A stretch of 64,000 bases of DNA. It comes from an uncultured Bacilli bacterium. Its GTDB lineage: Bacteria; Bacillota_I; Bacilli_A; RF39; UBA660. The position numbers and the translations under genes are program-made. Below the pieces are notes generated by a model. That model worked only from the letters and a program-made list of their open reading frames with translations, made no database searches and was not told the DNA's origin. Numbering within the stretch: the stretch's first letter is position 1; every line of letters begins with the position of its first letter. The stretch spans positions 1 through 64,000 of the forward strand of contig CANQCR010000009.1 of assembly GCA_947589735.1 (NCBI GenBank), read 5' to 3'. Below are positions 28,085 to 36,966 of the stretch, one piece after another.

Positions 28085-28097
28085 ATAAGGATTTTTT
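28073..28097 (+). terminator. Terminator hairpin, left duplicate beside the 190-bp element
   Basis: AAAAAATCCT and AGGATTTTTT pair around a five-base loop. The first 22 bases recur at 28288-28309 on the other side of the element. Terminates the ABC operon. Confidence 0.85.
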
Positions 28098-28287
28098 CTG
28101 GCCGTTGACAAAGTCGGTTTTTCAAACCGGCTTTGTCAATCGGCTTTTTTGGTTCCCCACTTTAGTATTAAAAAAAGAGTTAATTTGGGTTTTTAATATC
28201 AAATAACACTCATTTTTAAACTTTTGTCTCCACTTTTAAATTTTAAATTTTTGTTTTTTTCCAAGAATGTAGTTTGTCAACAGTCTG
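28098..28287 (+). mobile_element. 190-bp MITE-like element, copy A
   Basis: The element starts CTGGCCGTTGACAAAGT and ends with the imperfect inverse of that (its right end read inward is CAGACTGTTGACAAACT; 13 of 17 match). It is flanked by duplicated terminator hairpins (28073-28097 and 28288-28309, 22 of 25 bases equal). It has no usable ORF. Copy B at 38238-38427 is its exact reverse complement by eye over 190 bases. The left end holds its own terminator hairpin (28101-28150). An autonomous partner is not visible here, so mobilisation would be in trans. Confidence 0.85.
28101..28150 (+). terminator. Terminator carried within element copy A
   Basis: GCCGTTGACAAAGTCGGTTT (28101-28120) pairs with bases 28124-28144 around a TTC loop, with one G-U pair and one bulged T, then six T (28145-28150). 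About 20 base pairs, far stronger than the terminators it is inserted beside. Confidence 0.8.
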
Positions 28288-28309
28288 AAAAAATCCTAAA
28301 TAAGGATTT
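28288..28309 (-). terminator. Terminator hairpin, right duplicate beside element copy A
   Basis: The same hairpin as 28073-28097 without the last three T. Read leftwards it ends the minus-strand gene at 28334, with a T-run on that strand. Confidence 0.75.
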
Positions 28310-28333
28310 AAAATATTTAATCATAAATACATC

Positions 28334-28843
28334 CTAATTATTTTTAACATTTAAGCATATATTTTTTTCAAATATATTTTGTAATACTGGGTTGATTATT
28401 GCTTTAGAATCTTTTGTTCCATATGTTGATTTAATTTCAATAGATACTTGATTTTTTTCACTCACCAATGTTGCACACCTCATTGCTGAATATGCATCTC
28501 TTGGTACGTACACAATTAAAGATTTATCTTTTGTAGGCTCTGATCCAACAATTGCCCATTCAATGAAAGGTTGTGAAGTAATTTCCTCAGTTAATAAATC
28601 TGAGCTTCCATTAACATAAATGTCTACGTAATCATTGGGATGTAAATCATTATCAGAAGTATCACTATAATAAATATTTATTGGTAGATAGCCTTCGCTT
28701 ACATATTTGTCAACAATATTTTCATTGCTATTTTTTTCTTTATTGTTATTATTTTGTTTTTGCCAAATTAAAAGGCCGCTCATAACAACTCCAGCGATAA
28801 TTAAAACAATGATTAAAATTATTATTAATTCTTTCTTTTTCAT
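28334..28843 (-). CDS. Small exported protein, possibly CpaB/SAF-like
   Basis: A 169-residue protein with an N-terminal signal anchor (about residues 5-27: IIILIIVLIIAGVVMSGLL), an Asn/Lys-rich spacer, then a domain with LPINIYYSD and LHPNDYVDIYVNG. The latter resembles the LxPGDxVDV pattern of RcpC/CpaB-type Flp pilus proteins, which have an SAF domain. No other pilus genes are nearby, so the assignment is weak. It follows the gene at 28885 (41 bases) on the same strand, probably as one operon. Confidence 0.65.
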   Translation of the reverse strand: MKKKELIIILIIVLIIAGVVMSGLLIWQKQNNNNKEKNSNENIVDKYVSEGYLPINIYYSDTSDNDLHPNDYVDIYVNGSSDLLTEEITSQPFIEWAIVGSEPTKDKSLIVYVPRDAYSAMRCATLVSEKNQVSIEIKSTYGTKDSKAIINPVLQNIFEKNICLNVKNN

Positions 28844-28884
28844 AAAAACCTCTTTCTAAATATAAACTTTATTCTTTAATATTT

Positions 28885-29619
28885 CTATACTTCAATATCA
28901 ACTCCTCCCATTTGGTCGTAGAATTCTTTCGACGTTTCGGAAAATGCAAAAACATGACCATATCCATTCCTTGAAAATGTATAATCTTTACTAATACTTA
29001 GAGATGAAGTTTTGCTAGCATGTTGATAACTAGCATAAATATGACCACCTTTTTTTATTTCAAAACTTTGGATGATTGCTATATTCTTTTCAGTTGGCAA
29101 TTTGAATGACACGCCAAAACCATTATTAGCCTTTTTGATATCTGTTGGATATGAACTAGAAGTTTGGCTATAAACAGTTGTAATTGGTGTGCTAATTAAT
29201 TGAGTGTTTTCTAAATATGCACCCATAACATCATAACTTCTAATAATTGGTTCAATTTTCCAAGTGAGAGTAACAATTATATCACAGGTTGTATTGCAAG
29301 CCTTTGCTATTTTCAAATGTTTTCCACTTGTTATATGTTCAGAATCAAGTAAACCTAAACTATTAATTTGAAAAGATTCTTTATAATCAATTTGACTATT
29401 TATAAAGTTAGAATTTTTGAATTTTTGATAGTCATCTAATGTCATATATTCTTGATATCCGTCCCAATATATTAATGACAAAATGTTATATTCTTTTTTA
29501 GATAATGATACACCATATTTATTGTTATAATAATTTGACATTGCATAAGTATTTTGATAACCAACTATAAAAGTTAATAACAAAAATATAAATATAAAAA
29601 TTTTTCTTTTGCTAAACAT
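28885..29619 (-). CDS. Unrecognised secreted protein
   Basis: A 244-residue protein with a cleavable-looking signal peptide (MFSKRKIFIFIFLLLTFIVG, with YAM near residue 25). The mature part has a Tyr-rich helix, a Cys pair (KACNTTCDI near 110) that could form a disulphide, and a beta-rich C-terminus. I do not recognise the family. RBS GGAAGGTGG. It and the exported gene at 28334 are next to a membrane-anchored HTH regulator on the same strand. Confidence 0.72.
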   Translation of the reverse strand: MFSKRKIFIFIFLLLTFIVGYQNTYAMSNYYNNKYGVSLSKKEYNILSLIYWDGYQEYMTLDDYQKFKNSNFINSQIDYKESFQINSLGLLDSEHITSGKHLKIAKACNTTCDIIVTLTWKIEPIIRSYDVMGAYLENTQLISTPITTVYSQTSSSYPTDIKKANNGFGVSFKLPTEKNIAIIQSFEIKKGGHIYASYQHASKTSSLSISKDYTFSRNGYGHVFAFSETSKEFYDQMGGVDIEV

Positions 29620-29663
29620 TAATATTTACCACCTTCCTAATTTTATTGTACCAAGAAGTTTGC

Positions 29664-29688
29664 AAAAAAAAAAGAAAGTATCTCTTTC
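29664..29688 (-). terminator. Minus-strand terminator
   Basis: On the minus strand GAAAG, loop AGATA and CTTTC are followed by ten T. A further inverted repeat, TCACTATA (29693-29700) with TATAGTGA (29710-29717), precedes it. Confidence 0.7.
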
Positions 29689-29720
29689 CCCCTCACTATA
29701 GAGAAGTAATATAGTGAAGA

Positions 29721-29747
29721 AAAACTATGATAAAATATCATAGTTTT
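29721..29747 (-). terminator. Terminator of the HTH regulator gene
   Basis: A perfect 12-bp stem (29721-29732 with 29736-29747) with a three-base loop. It overlaps the stop codon at 29746-29748 and has a T-rich tail on the minus strand. Confidence 0.8.
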
Positions 29748-30858
29748 AAGAATTTAAATACTTATAAACATATTTTTTGAACATCTCTACATATTTATAT
29801 TTTTCGTCTTCTTGATTTATAGTTTGAAGTGACAGTGATAATCTTTCATCATTATCTTGTCGCGGATATTTGCTAACTTGGAGTTCTTCGTAATTAGCAT
29901 AATATTCAAACATTAAATTATTTTTTTTATCAGTAATTTTCAATATCTTTATTTCTTCACTCATATCAAAGTAAGAAATAAAAAGATCTTCATTATCAAT
30001 AGTTAATGTACATGAATCATTTTCGCAAAACATTTTTTTTGTTGAAAATGGTATAATATAATTGTCATGTTTTGTGGAAGTTGTTTTTCCATCACCAATT
30101 CGCTTTTTCTTGTTAATAAAAAAGGATTTGTTTGTATATTCTTCAACGAATTCAATTTTTGTTTCCTCCTTTTCATTATCATCGAAAATAATGCGAATAT
30201 AAAGATGATTAGTTATATATTTCATATTATCAATGTCAAAAAATTCATTATAACCATAGGTATCTTTAATAAAAACATCATTGGTGTCTTTTTGATAAAT
30301 CAATGTTTCTTTATTATTGTCTAAATAATATAATTGGACATACTTAATCTTTTTGTTATTAAGTATGTCGATGTTACCTAGTCGAAAGAAAATGTCACTT
30401 TTGGAGGTAATAAATAATCCTTCGTCAATTTCAAATGAGTCACTTCTAGCATACATTGTATATACTTTAATGGAATTATAGAATGATATGAAATAGTAAA
30501 GTAAAAAGGCAAATGAAACAATAAGCGATGTTGCTGTAGCAATAAGGAAAGCCTTTTTTAATTTTTTAATTTTAACCATTTTTTGTTCATTTTCTTGTAG
30601 TATGCTTATAGTTATGTTGTTAAAATCCTCATTAGAATTAAGCAAACTTTCTTTTTTGCCAATAAGTATTTCGTTAATTGATACATTAAATAAATTGCTT
30701 AAGTCTTGCAAAGCTTCTAAATCAGGAGTGTTAATTCCTCTTTCCCATTGAGAGATAGCCTGCCTAGAAACGTTTATTTTGTCTGCTAATTCATTTTGAC
30801 TTAGCTCATTTTCTATTCGAAGTTGTTTTATGAAAGAACCAATTTTTTCCTTATTCAT
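29746..30858 (-). CDS. Membrane-anchored XRE-family HTH regulator
   Basis: A 370-residue protein. Residues 1-60 are a Cro/C1-type HTH (FIKQLRIENELSQNELADKI, NVSRQAISQWERGINTPDLE). After a charged linker there is one membrane segment (about 97-120), then an outer domain of about 245 residues of mainly beta type with no family I can name. The design suggests direct sensing outside and DNA binding inside. The ATG at 30858 has GGGTGG upstream; a GTG three codons earlier lies in that site. Upstream of two secreted-protein genes on the same strand, which are candidates for its targets. Confidence 0.85.
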   Translation of the reverse strand: MNKEKIGSFIKQLRIENELSQNELADKINVSRQAISQWERGINTPDLEALQDLSNLFNVSINEILIGKKESLLNSNEDFNNITISILQENEQKMVKIKKLKKAFLIATATSLIVSFAFLLYYFISFYNSIKVYTMYARSDSFEIDEGLFITSKSDIFFRLGNIDILNNKKIKYVQLYYLDNNKETLIYQKDTNDVFIKDTYGYNEFFDIDNMKYITNHLYIRIIFDDNEKEETKIEFVEEYTNKSFFINKKKRIGDGKTTSTKHDNYIIPFSTKKMFCENDSCTLTIDNEDLFISYFDMSEEIKILKITDKKNNLMFEYYANYEELQVSKYPRQDNDERLSLSLQTINQEDEKYKYVEMFKKYVYKYLNS

Positions 30859-30925
30859 AATATCCACCCATTAAACATTTTAATAATATTACATTGATAT
30901 ATAAAAGTCAAATCATTATAAAAAG

Positions 30926-30950
30926 AAAAGGATTAATAATTAATCCTTTT
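30926..30950 (-). terminator. Terminator of the LCP gene
   Basis: AAAAGGATTA (30926-30935) and TAATCCTTTT (30941-30950) with a five-base loop; T-rich on both sides, so it could act in both directions. Confidence 0.85.
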
Positions 30951-30951
30951 T

Positions 30952-32976
30952 TTAGTTACCATCAGATTCAGCCACTTGCGAATTACTATTAGATGCTGCA
31001 TTAGAATTACTATCACCTGTATCAGTTTCTTCATCACTAGTAGATCCTGTGTCTGGATCAGTTGGCGTTTCTGGTTCAACCGGAGTTGGCTCTTTAACAG
31101 ATCCAATATAAGTAATCGTTAGAGTTCTTTCACTACCTTTTAAGTTATCTAAATCAGTTCTTTCACCAATGCTTTGTTTTGTAACCCGGCCTAACACACT
31201 ACCATAAGAACCTTCAATGGAGTTTTCAACAAGAGTGATATTATTAGCTGATGCCCAGCTCCTTACATAGTCAATTGTTCTTTTATCACTTACAAAATCT
31301 GGCATTAAATTAAGTGTTTTACTTCCGGTTGTATTACCAATAACCGGTTCAGTGTATGTATTTTTAATATTGAAATTAAATGTTTTAATTGGTGTTAAAG
31401 AGGCAAGACCAAGATTTTGTTTCATTGCCTGAATAACGGCTGTTTTAGAACTCTCATAAATTGGATAGTTATATAAGATTAGATTACCAAAACGAATCAT
31501 CGCATTATATCCTGTAAGTTTAAGTCTTTGCATATTGAAAGCTTCATCAGCACTAGCTGATTTCTTTAAGATATTTTTACCCATCTTATATAATTCTGAT
31601 AGATTATCAGTAGGGAAGTTTGTATAGATATTATCACCTAAGATATCTAGAATATCCATAACTTGTGAGAAGCTATCAATATCTTTAAACTTCTTTAATA
31701 ATCCCTTAATAATGGCTTGTTGGTTTTGACCTCTGACAAAGTCATTCCAATAACTACCATGTTGGGTATAAGTTTTACCACAATAATTAACCATATACTG
31801 CGTTACCTTACGGTGGCGGGCAAAAGCAAGAGCTTGCTCACCATTTAAGGTTTGTTTACCAGCTTTAACAAAGACGGTATTTTTACCCCATTTACGCATA
31901 CTATTTTGTTCACAGAAGGCGTATGGAACATCAACTTCAACGCCACCTAGTTTATCAACTAATTTAACAACGGCGGCAAAGTTAACTTTAATATAGTAAT
32001 CAATTTTTATATCAAAGAAGTTTTGGATGGAGTTTCTGATACAAGAGTCACCACCTAAACCTCCGGCATCTGTTATTTTCCTACTTTTGTTATTATTACA
32101 AGAAATAGGCATATAAGTATCTCTTGGAATACTTAAAATAGTAACATTGGTTGTCGTTGGATTAAAGGTTGCTAAAATTAAGGCATCACCTTGAGCCCGT
32201 AAGTTTTTAACAGGGGCTGTCATTTGAGCTTTAGTCTCAGGAGCAACACCCATGATTAAAACGGTAAATGGTTCATTTAAACTTTTCTTTTCAACTGGTT
32301 CTTCAAGTTTAACTTTTTGCTTATCTTCTTTCGTATAAATAATTTTCGTTTTATTTTCTAAATCGTCAATCCCACTATCTTCACCATATCTAGCGACATA
32401 GTTGGTTGGAACAACAGCGAAACCAATTTTACCATCAACGACATCTTTAATTAAAGTAATGGCATCTTCATAATATAAGACATTTTTACGATCAATACCA
32501 TTTTTATCAATAATAAGGTTAGCTAGGCTATAAAGTTCATAGTCATCTTTATCGGTATTAACCATACCAACTTTACCTTTTTTAGCATCTTCAATATCTT
32601 TGGCCGTTGATTCTTTTTTGACAATAATACTAGTTGAATAAACTTCTTCAGCTTCTTCGGATGACATTTTATCAATGGCTGAATAAACACGGGTTAGAGC
32701 ATAAGCGCCATAAGATAAACCACTTCCATAACCGATACTGATAAGGCTTAAGATAAGAAAGACGGTTACTTTAAGCTTCTTTTTAAACTTAACAAGTAAA
32801 GTTAGTAAAAGAAATGACGCTACAAATAATGTTAAGCACCCAACTAGGCGAATCTTCGTTTCAATACCTTTATATAAAATAACAGCAAATGTTAAATATA
32901 GGGTACTAAAAAGAAGAAAAACCATTAGGATCATTAATAACATATTTTTCCATTTTTTCTTAAAAAATCTTTTCAT
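30952..32976 (-). CDS. LytR-CpsA-Psr family protein with extra domains
   Basis: LCP enzymes attach teichoic acids or capsule to peptidoglycan. The 674-residue protein has three N-terminal membrane segments (about 12-36, 43-62, 70-92), a region of about 100 residues resembling a periplasmic-binding-protein lobe (113-215), and the LCP domain (about 233-470: FTVLIMGVAPE, ILATFNPTTTNVTILSIPRD, LVDKLGGVEVDVP, ALAFARHRK with the catalytic Arg). A PASTA-like domain (about 565-635: MPDFVSDKRTIDYVRSWA) and an acidic Ser/Asn-rich tail follow. Promoter TTGTTA-17-TATAAT at 33012-33040 on the minus strand. Confidence 0.92.
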   Translation of the reverse strand: MKRFFKKKWKNMLLMILMVFLLFSTLYLTFAVILYKGIETKIRLVGCLTLFVASFLLLTLLVKFKKKLKVTVFLILSLISIGYGSGLSYGAYALTRVYSAIDKMSSEEAEEVYSTSIIVKKESTAKDIEDAKKGKVGMVNTDKDDYELYSLANLIIDKNGIDRKNVLYYEDAITLIKDVVDGKIGFAVVPTNYVARYGEDSGIDDLENKTKIIYTKEDKQKVKLEEPVEKKSLNEPFTVLIMGVAPETKAQMTAPVKNLRAQGDALILATFNPTTTNVTILSIPRDTYMPISCNNNKSRKITDAGGLGGDSCIRNSIQNFFDIKIDYYIKVNFAAVVKLVDKLGGVEVDVPYAFCEQNSMRKWGKNTVFVKAGKQTLNGEQALAFARHRKVTQYMVNYCGKTYTQHGSYWNDFVRGQNQQAIIKGLLKKFKDIDSFSQVMDILDILGDNIYTNFPTDNLSELYKMGKNILKKSASADEAFNMQRLKLTGYNAMIRFGNLILYNYPIYESSKTAVIQAMKQNLGLASLTPIKTFNFNIKNTYTEPVIGNTTGSKTLNLMPDFVSDKRTIDYVRSWASANNITLVENSIEGSYGSVLGRVTKQSIGERTDLDNLKGSERTLTITYIGSVKEPTPVEPETPTDPDTGSTSDEETDTGDSNSNAASNSNSQVAESDGN

Positions 32977-33011
32977 AAAACACCTCGCAAACCTACGATA
33001 ACACTTTAAAT

Positions 33012-33040
33012 ATTATAACGCAAAATAAGCTAGATAACAA
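33012..33040 (-). promoter_or_regulatory. Promoter of the LCP gene
   Basis: On the minus strand TTGTTA (33040-33035) and TATAAT (33017-33012) are 17 bases apart. Confidence 0.75.
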
Positions 33041-33041
33041 T

Positions 33042-34298
33042 CTAAGACTTCATTTTTCTGTAAATTGGTCCTAAAACTTTATAGGCTTTATACATTAGTT
33101 TATTTGTAATGAAATCAAACTCCCCAATAAACTCAGTATATTCGCCACCTAATCTTTTCTTAAAAGAATGAATGCCATAAATAGGATTAGATTTATCAGG
33201 GTTAGCTATACCACAAGTACCAAAGCAATCAAAGACTTTATAACCGTCATTATAGGCATCTTGCATAATTGTATAATAAAGTAAATAATTAGCGTTTAAT
33301 CCCATTAGTTTATTACTATTCCCACCATGAACTGTCCAAATAGTTTTACCATATTTGGCGGTAATGATAGAAGATAGGACTAATTCTTCTTCTTTGATTT
33401 CTTTAATTTCATCTAAATCTTTTTCTAATTTAGCTAATTGATTATTTAAATCACTAATTTTATTTTGGGCTTTTCCTTTATTTTTATGCTTTTCATCACT
33501 TAAATTAGCTATTTCATCCTTAACACTATTAATCTTATTTTCAAATGTTTGAATTAATGATGGAATATTTACTTTGACAACATAAATATCACTTAAACCA
33601 TCTTTATGAAATAAAGTATAAAAGGCGCGGTAATAATCAAGTGAAGCTTGATATAACCTATCTCTTTTAGCTGTTTCTAACATTGTAAAATAAAAGGCAT
33701 CAAGGTCTTTTTCATCACCTTTATAAATATTTAGATTATGCTGATTACCTTTATTAAGAATCTTTCTCGTCGTCGGATGCATCCCGTTATATATTTCATC
33801 CCAAGGTCTATCTAGATTAATTCGAAAAGTAAACCGTGGTTCTTCTTTCTCAAAACCTAGATTAAACCCCATATGTTTATAACCTAGTTTTTTTAAATTA
33901 TCAATGACATCGAAGTTATTCTCATCACCTATGATGTTGCCATCAGGATCAAGATTATGTAGTTTTAGGGCTGGATCTATTTTAATAAAAATAGCTTTAT
34001 TACTTTTCGCATAAGTTTTAAGACTTTTCGTAAAAGCTTTAACTAATTCTAAATTATGAAAATCAATGACATAGCCTCTTGGAGCATAAAAGTATGAGTA
34101 ACCTAAAAATAATTTCTTTTCTAGTAATAAAGTTGCACAAATTAATTTTCCTTCATCTTTAAGACCGACATAATGGGGGATAAAACCCTTACATTCTCTA
34201 ATTTTACCAAACGTATAACTTTGCATAAAATGGCCATTAGGACTATTACTTACAAATGTTTCATATTCATCTTTGGATATATTAGTTACAAATTCCAT
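33042..34298 (-). CDS. FemABX-family peptidyltransferase
   Basis: FemABX enzymes add amino acids from aminoacyl-tRNA to lipid II to form the peptidoglycan cross-bridge. The 418-residue protein has two GNAT-like halves (HFMQSYTFGKIRECKGFIPHY near the start and TIWTVHGGNSNKLMGLNANYLLYY near 315), with a helical coiled-coil arm of about 60 residues (about 240-300) as in FemA/FemX. The end GIHSFKKRLGGEYTEFIGEFD is typical. The ATG at 34298 follows GAGGTG; the upstream in-frame GTG overlaps that site. It shows that the organism makes a cross-linked wall. Confidence 0.92.
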   Translation of the reverse strand: MEFVTNISKDEYETFVSNSPNGHFMQSYTFGKIRECKGFIPHYVGLKDEGKLICATLLLEKKLFLGYSYFYAPRGYVIDFHNLELVKAFTKSLKTYAKSNKAIFIKIDPALKLHNLDPDGNIIGDENNFDVIDNLKKLGYKHMGFNLGFEKEEPRFTFRINLDRPWDEIYNGMHPTTRKILNKGNQHNLNIYKGDEKDLDAFYFTMLETAKRDRLYQASLDYYRAFYTLFHKDGLSDIYVVKVNIPSLIQTFENKINSVKDEIANLSDEKHKNKGKAQNKISDLNNQLAKLEKDLDEIKEIKEEELVLSSIITAKYGKTIWTVHGGNSNKLMGLNANYLLYYTIMQDAYNDGYKVFDCFGTCGIANPDKSNPIYGIHSFKKRLGGEYTEFIGEFDFITNKLMYKAYKVLGPIYRKMKS

Positions 34299-34375
34299 TT
34301 TGTTATACACCTCATTATAGTTATACCATAATTTAACAAATATATCTATTAAAGCACAAAAAAAATTATGTTAAA

Positions 34376-36148
34376 TTATTTTGTTTTAACATAATTTTTA
34401 TGACAAGTAATGCGAGCTGTTGGTGTTACTTCTTTATTAACAATTAAAGGAATGAGCATAATTCGGTGAATACCGGCTTCAACAAATATTTTAACGTGAT
34501 AAGCGTTACAACCATTAGTACTTTTAAGAGATGGAATGGCTACAAAGGCTTGCGTTAAATTAATTCCACTGGGTCCGGTTGTACCGATAAAGTCTAAGAA
34601 AGACTCGTTTCTCTTAGCTAAGGAGCCATGATAATATTCATTTAAATAATCATTGATGCCATCCGATGACGTATTTGCCGTCGTCGCAAAAAGATTAATT
34701 TTATGATTATTCCCACCGGGGATAATTAGTGATGAGGCATTATATCCTAAGTTGATGAAGTCATTACGATGGGAACATAATTTATCAATAGCACTGATAC
34801 CCATTTTAAAACCAAATTGATCGCTATGGCCACCTTGAAGAAAATTGACAATTTGACTATCGTATGGATAGTCAGTAATCGCTTTATGGATTAACTGGCG
34901 GTATTTATCAATATGTGCGAGATTATATTTTTGTCTTGGCTTAGCCCAGAAGAAACTACCTAAACTTACAATATAGTGAATATTATTTTTAGTGCAGTAA
35001 TCATATATTAAAGATAGTAAATCTTTAGTTTTATCATCACTATTGGTACGATATAATGGGTTAGATATGATAATCATTTCAATAATCTCACCACTATTAG
35101 CTTTAAAAGCCCATTCTTTTTTAGGAGGTACTTCTTCATTAATTCCTATAATAGGAGAGAAGGCACTTACGCCTTTAGTTGTAACTCTTAAATGTCTTTT
35201 AATCCTATGTAGGTGAGCATTTAAATCAATTTCATCTAAATCAACACCAAGACGCACTAAATATTTCTTTAAGTCTTCGATAGAACAATCGTTTTTAAGG
35301 AGAAATCTAATAATGTGATTATCAACTTCATAACGACTTTTCCATAAGGCATCATTTTGATTGCGTCCAGCTTTGATTTCTTCTAGTTCTCTAATTCTTT
35401 TTTGCAAACTTTCAATTTGCCCTTTTTGCTCAGCATTATTTTTGTTATAGACATCGTTTACAAATTGGCATCGCTTTTCTAACTCTTCAATTTTAGCCTT
35501 AAGACTAAGGATGATATCATCTTCCTCTTGTATTTTGCCCTGTAAGACAGCAAAATCTTTTTTAGCTTTAGCTAGTGCCTTATTTAAACTATCTATTTCA
35601 GTTTGGGCTTTAGATAGAGCTTGCGTTTTATCTTGGAGTTTATGTTTATCGCTTTCGGCTTGCTTTCTTAATTTTTCAATCTCTTCGCCCATTGCATCTA
35701 ACTGCTTCCGCATTTCCGTTAATTTCTTATCGGTCTCATGATCTTTTAAGCGCTCATCCATATCAGCGGGTTTTCTTTTATCAATCATTTCTTTGATTTC
35801 CTCAAAGTAGTGAGAAACTTCCGCATCATCTTTATCAGGATGTTCTTTGATGAAATCTTGATATGTAAGATATAAATCATTAAAAGCTAAAATGGCATCA
35901 AGGCATAAGTCATCATCTAAAACTTTATTCATAAACATACTGGTATGGTATAAAATACGCGCCACAATTTTAGGTGTATATTCACCCTTAAAGCGCATAT
36001 TAATATCATCCATCATATATAATAGGACATCTAAAGCTTGATATTGCGCTTTTTTTCTTCCCATAAAAAAGTTAGCATAAACAACATTTTGGATAGGTTG
36101 CTTAAAAAGTGCTTGTATGTTTTTCTTATCCATTGGAGTTAAAGCCAT
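34376..36148 (-). CDS. Coiled-coil protein with a degenerate phosphoesterase-like domain
   Basis: A 590-residue protein with three parts: a helical N-terminus (1-130), a long coiled coil (about 135-275) and a C-terminal domain (about 350-590). The last has the strand order of calcineurin-like metallophosphoesterases, but the metal motifs are changed: IISNPLYR where DxH is expected, VSLGSFFW for GDxxD, and LQGGHSDQFG for GNHD. Hence it is probably a pseudoenzyme. Alternatives are an unrelated alpha/beta domain. Cytoplasmic; no signal. Last plus-to-minus boundary gene of the minus-strand block. Confidence 0.78.
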   Translation of the reverse strand: MALTPMDKKNIQALFKQPIQNVVYANFFMGRKKAQYQALDVLLYMMDDINMRFKGEYTPKIVARILYHTSMFMNKVLDDDLCLDAILAFNDLYLTYQDFIKEHPDKDDAEVSHYFEEIKEMIDKRKPADMDERLKDHETDKKLTEMRKQLDAMGEEIEKLRKQAESDKHKLQDKTQALSKAQTEIDSLNKALAKAKKDFAVLQGKIQEEDDIILSLKAKIEELEKRCQFVNDVYNKNNAEQKGQIESLQKRIRELEEIKAGRNQNDALWKSRYEVDNHIIRFLLKNDCSIEDLKKYLVRLGVDLDEIDLNAHLHRIKRHLRVTTKGVSAFSPIIGINEEVPPKKEWAFKANSGEIIEMIIISNPLYRTNSDDKTKDLLSLIYDYCTKNNIHYIVSLGSFFWAKPRQKYNLAHIDKYRQLIHKAITDYPYDSQIVNFLQGGHSDQFGFKMGISAIDKLCSHRNDFINLGYNASSLIIPGGNNHKINLFATTANTSSDGINDYLNEYYHGSLAKRNESFLDFIGTTGPSGINLTQAFVAIPSLKSTNGCNAYHVKIFVEAGIHRIMLIPLIVNKEVTPTARITCHKNYVKTK

Positions 36149-36213
36149 TTTATCACCCTCAGGTCTAATATTTTAATATGTTGTAAGATTAATGTCAACC
36201 ATCTTTTTATCCG

Positions 36214-36242
36214 TTGCAATTATCGCATTTATAGTGTATACT
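36214..36242 (+). promoter_or_regulatory. Sigma-A promoter
   Basis: TTGCAA (36214-36219), 17 bases and TATACT (36237-36242). Confidence 0.8.
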
Positions 36243-36282
36243 ATATATAGTAGTGGGTAGAGATATGGAGGCTTATACTGAT

Positions 36283-36891
36283 ATGGAATATAAAAAGATT
36301 GATTTGATGGATATTGTCAAAGATCGCAAAGATATTTTATCAAAGAGAATGTTAACTTTTGCTTGCTTAGGTATTTTAACCATTTTAATTATTGCTTTTT
36401 GGTTTCCTGAGGAAGCTAAGATATGGGTTTTAATTGGTGTTATTGCCATATATTTAGTTATTATTGGTGTTCAAGTAAAAGAGATAGTCACAATTACTAA
36501 AACTGCCAATAAGAATGCTGTTACTATTCAACCATACTTAGACGAGACGATTTTCTATAGTAAAGCTCGTTATGTTGTAACAAAAAATGCCGTTGTTAGT
36601 ATCGATAGTGCTTTTGCGGTTGTTGATTATGAAGACATCATTTTAATGAATAAAGAAACCGGTGCGAAAGTACGTAATAGTGTCTCTAAAGAAGATATCG
36701 TTTTAGAAGTATGGTGTAAAGATAGTAGTTACTATTGGTTTTATGTATCTGTTGAAAACTCTGAAAAGCATGGTTTTGAGACATATGACTTTAGTGATTT
36801 AATCAAAGAAAAGAATCCTCGTTGTTTTGTTGGTAAAACGAGAGAAAATATCGAAGCTGTATACGATAAATATGGTGTTAGAATAAGTTAG
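36283..36891 (+). CDS. Unrecognised membrane protein with two N-terminal membrane segments
   Basis: A 202-residue protein with two adjacent membrane segments (about 23-43 and 47-66) and a soluble beta-rich C-terminal domain of about 130 residues, probably facing the cytoplasm. It resembles YcxB-type proteins in layout but I cannot confirm the family. The ATG at 36283 has GGAGG 11 bases upstream. ATG 36265 and GTG 36253 in the same frame are alternatives. Confidence 0.72.
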   Translation: MEYKKIDLMDIVKDRKDILSKRMLTFACLGILTILIIAFWFPEEAKIWVLIGVIAIYLVIIGVQVKEIVTITKTANKNAVTIQPYLDETIFYSKARYVVTKNAVVSIDSAFAVVDYEDIILMNKETGAKVRNSVSKEDIVLEVWCKDSSYYWFYVSVENSEKHGFETYDFSDLIKEKNPRCFVGKTRENIEAVYDKYGVRIS

Positions 36892-36910
36892 TAGCTCTGC
36901 TACTTTTTTA
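36890..36910 (+). terminator. Terminator at the stop codon
   Basis: GTAGC (36891-36895), TCT and GCTAC (36899-36903) with six T. Confidence 0.85.
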
Positions 36911-36939
36911 TTGCCTGTTTATTTAGGTTGTGCTATAAT
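36911..36939 (+). promoter_or_regulatory. Promoter with extended -10
   Basis: TTGCCT (36911-36916), 17 bases and TATAAT (36934-36939), with TGC before the -10. Confidence 0.8.
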
Positions 36940-36966
36940 AATAAGCATATCGTTTAGGAGGATTAT

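Noticed and set aside
30067-30324. Plus-strand frame inside the HTH regulator gene
   Set aside because: Hydrophobic product antisense to a clear gene, with no ribosome-binding site.
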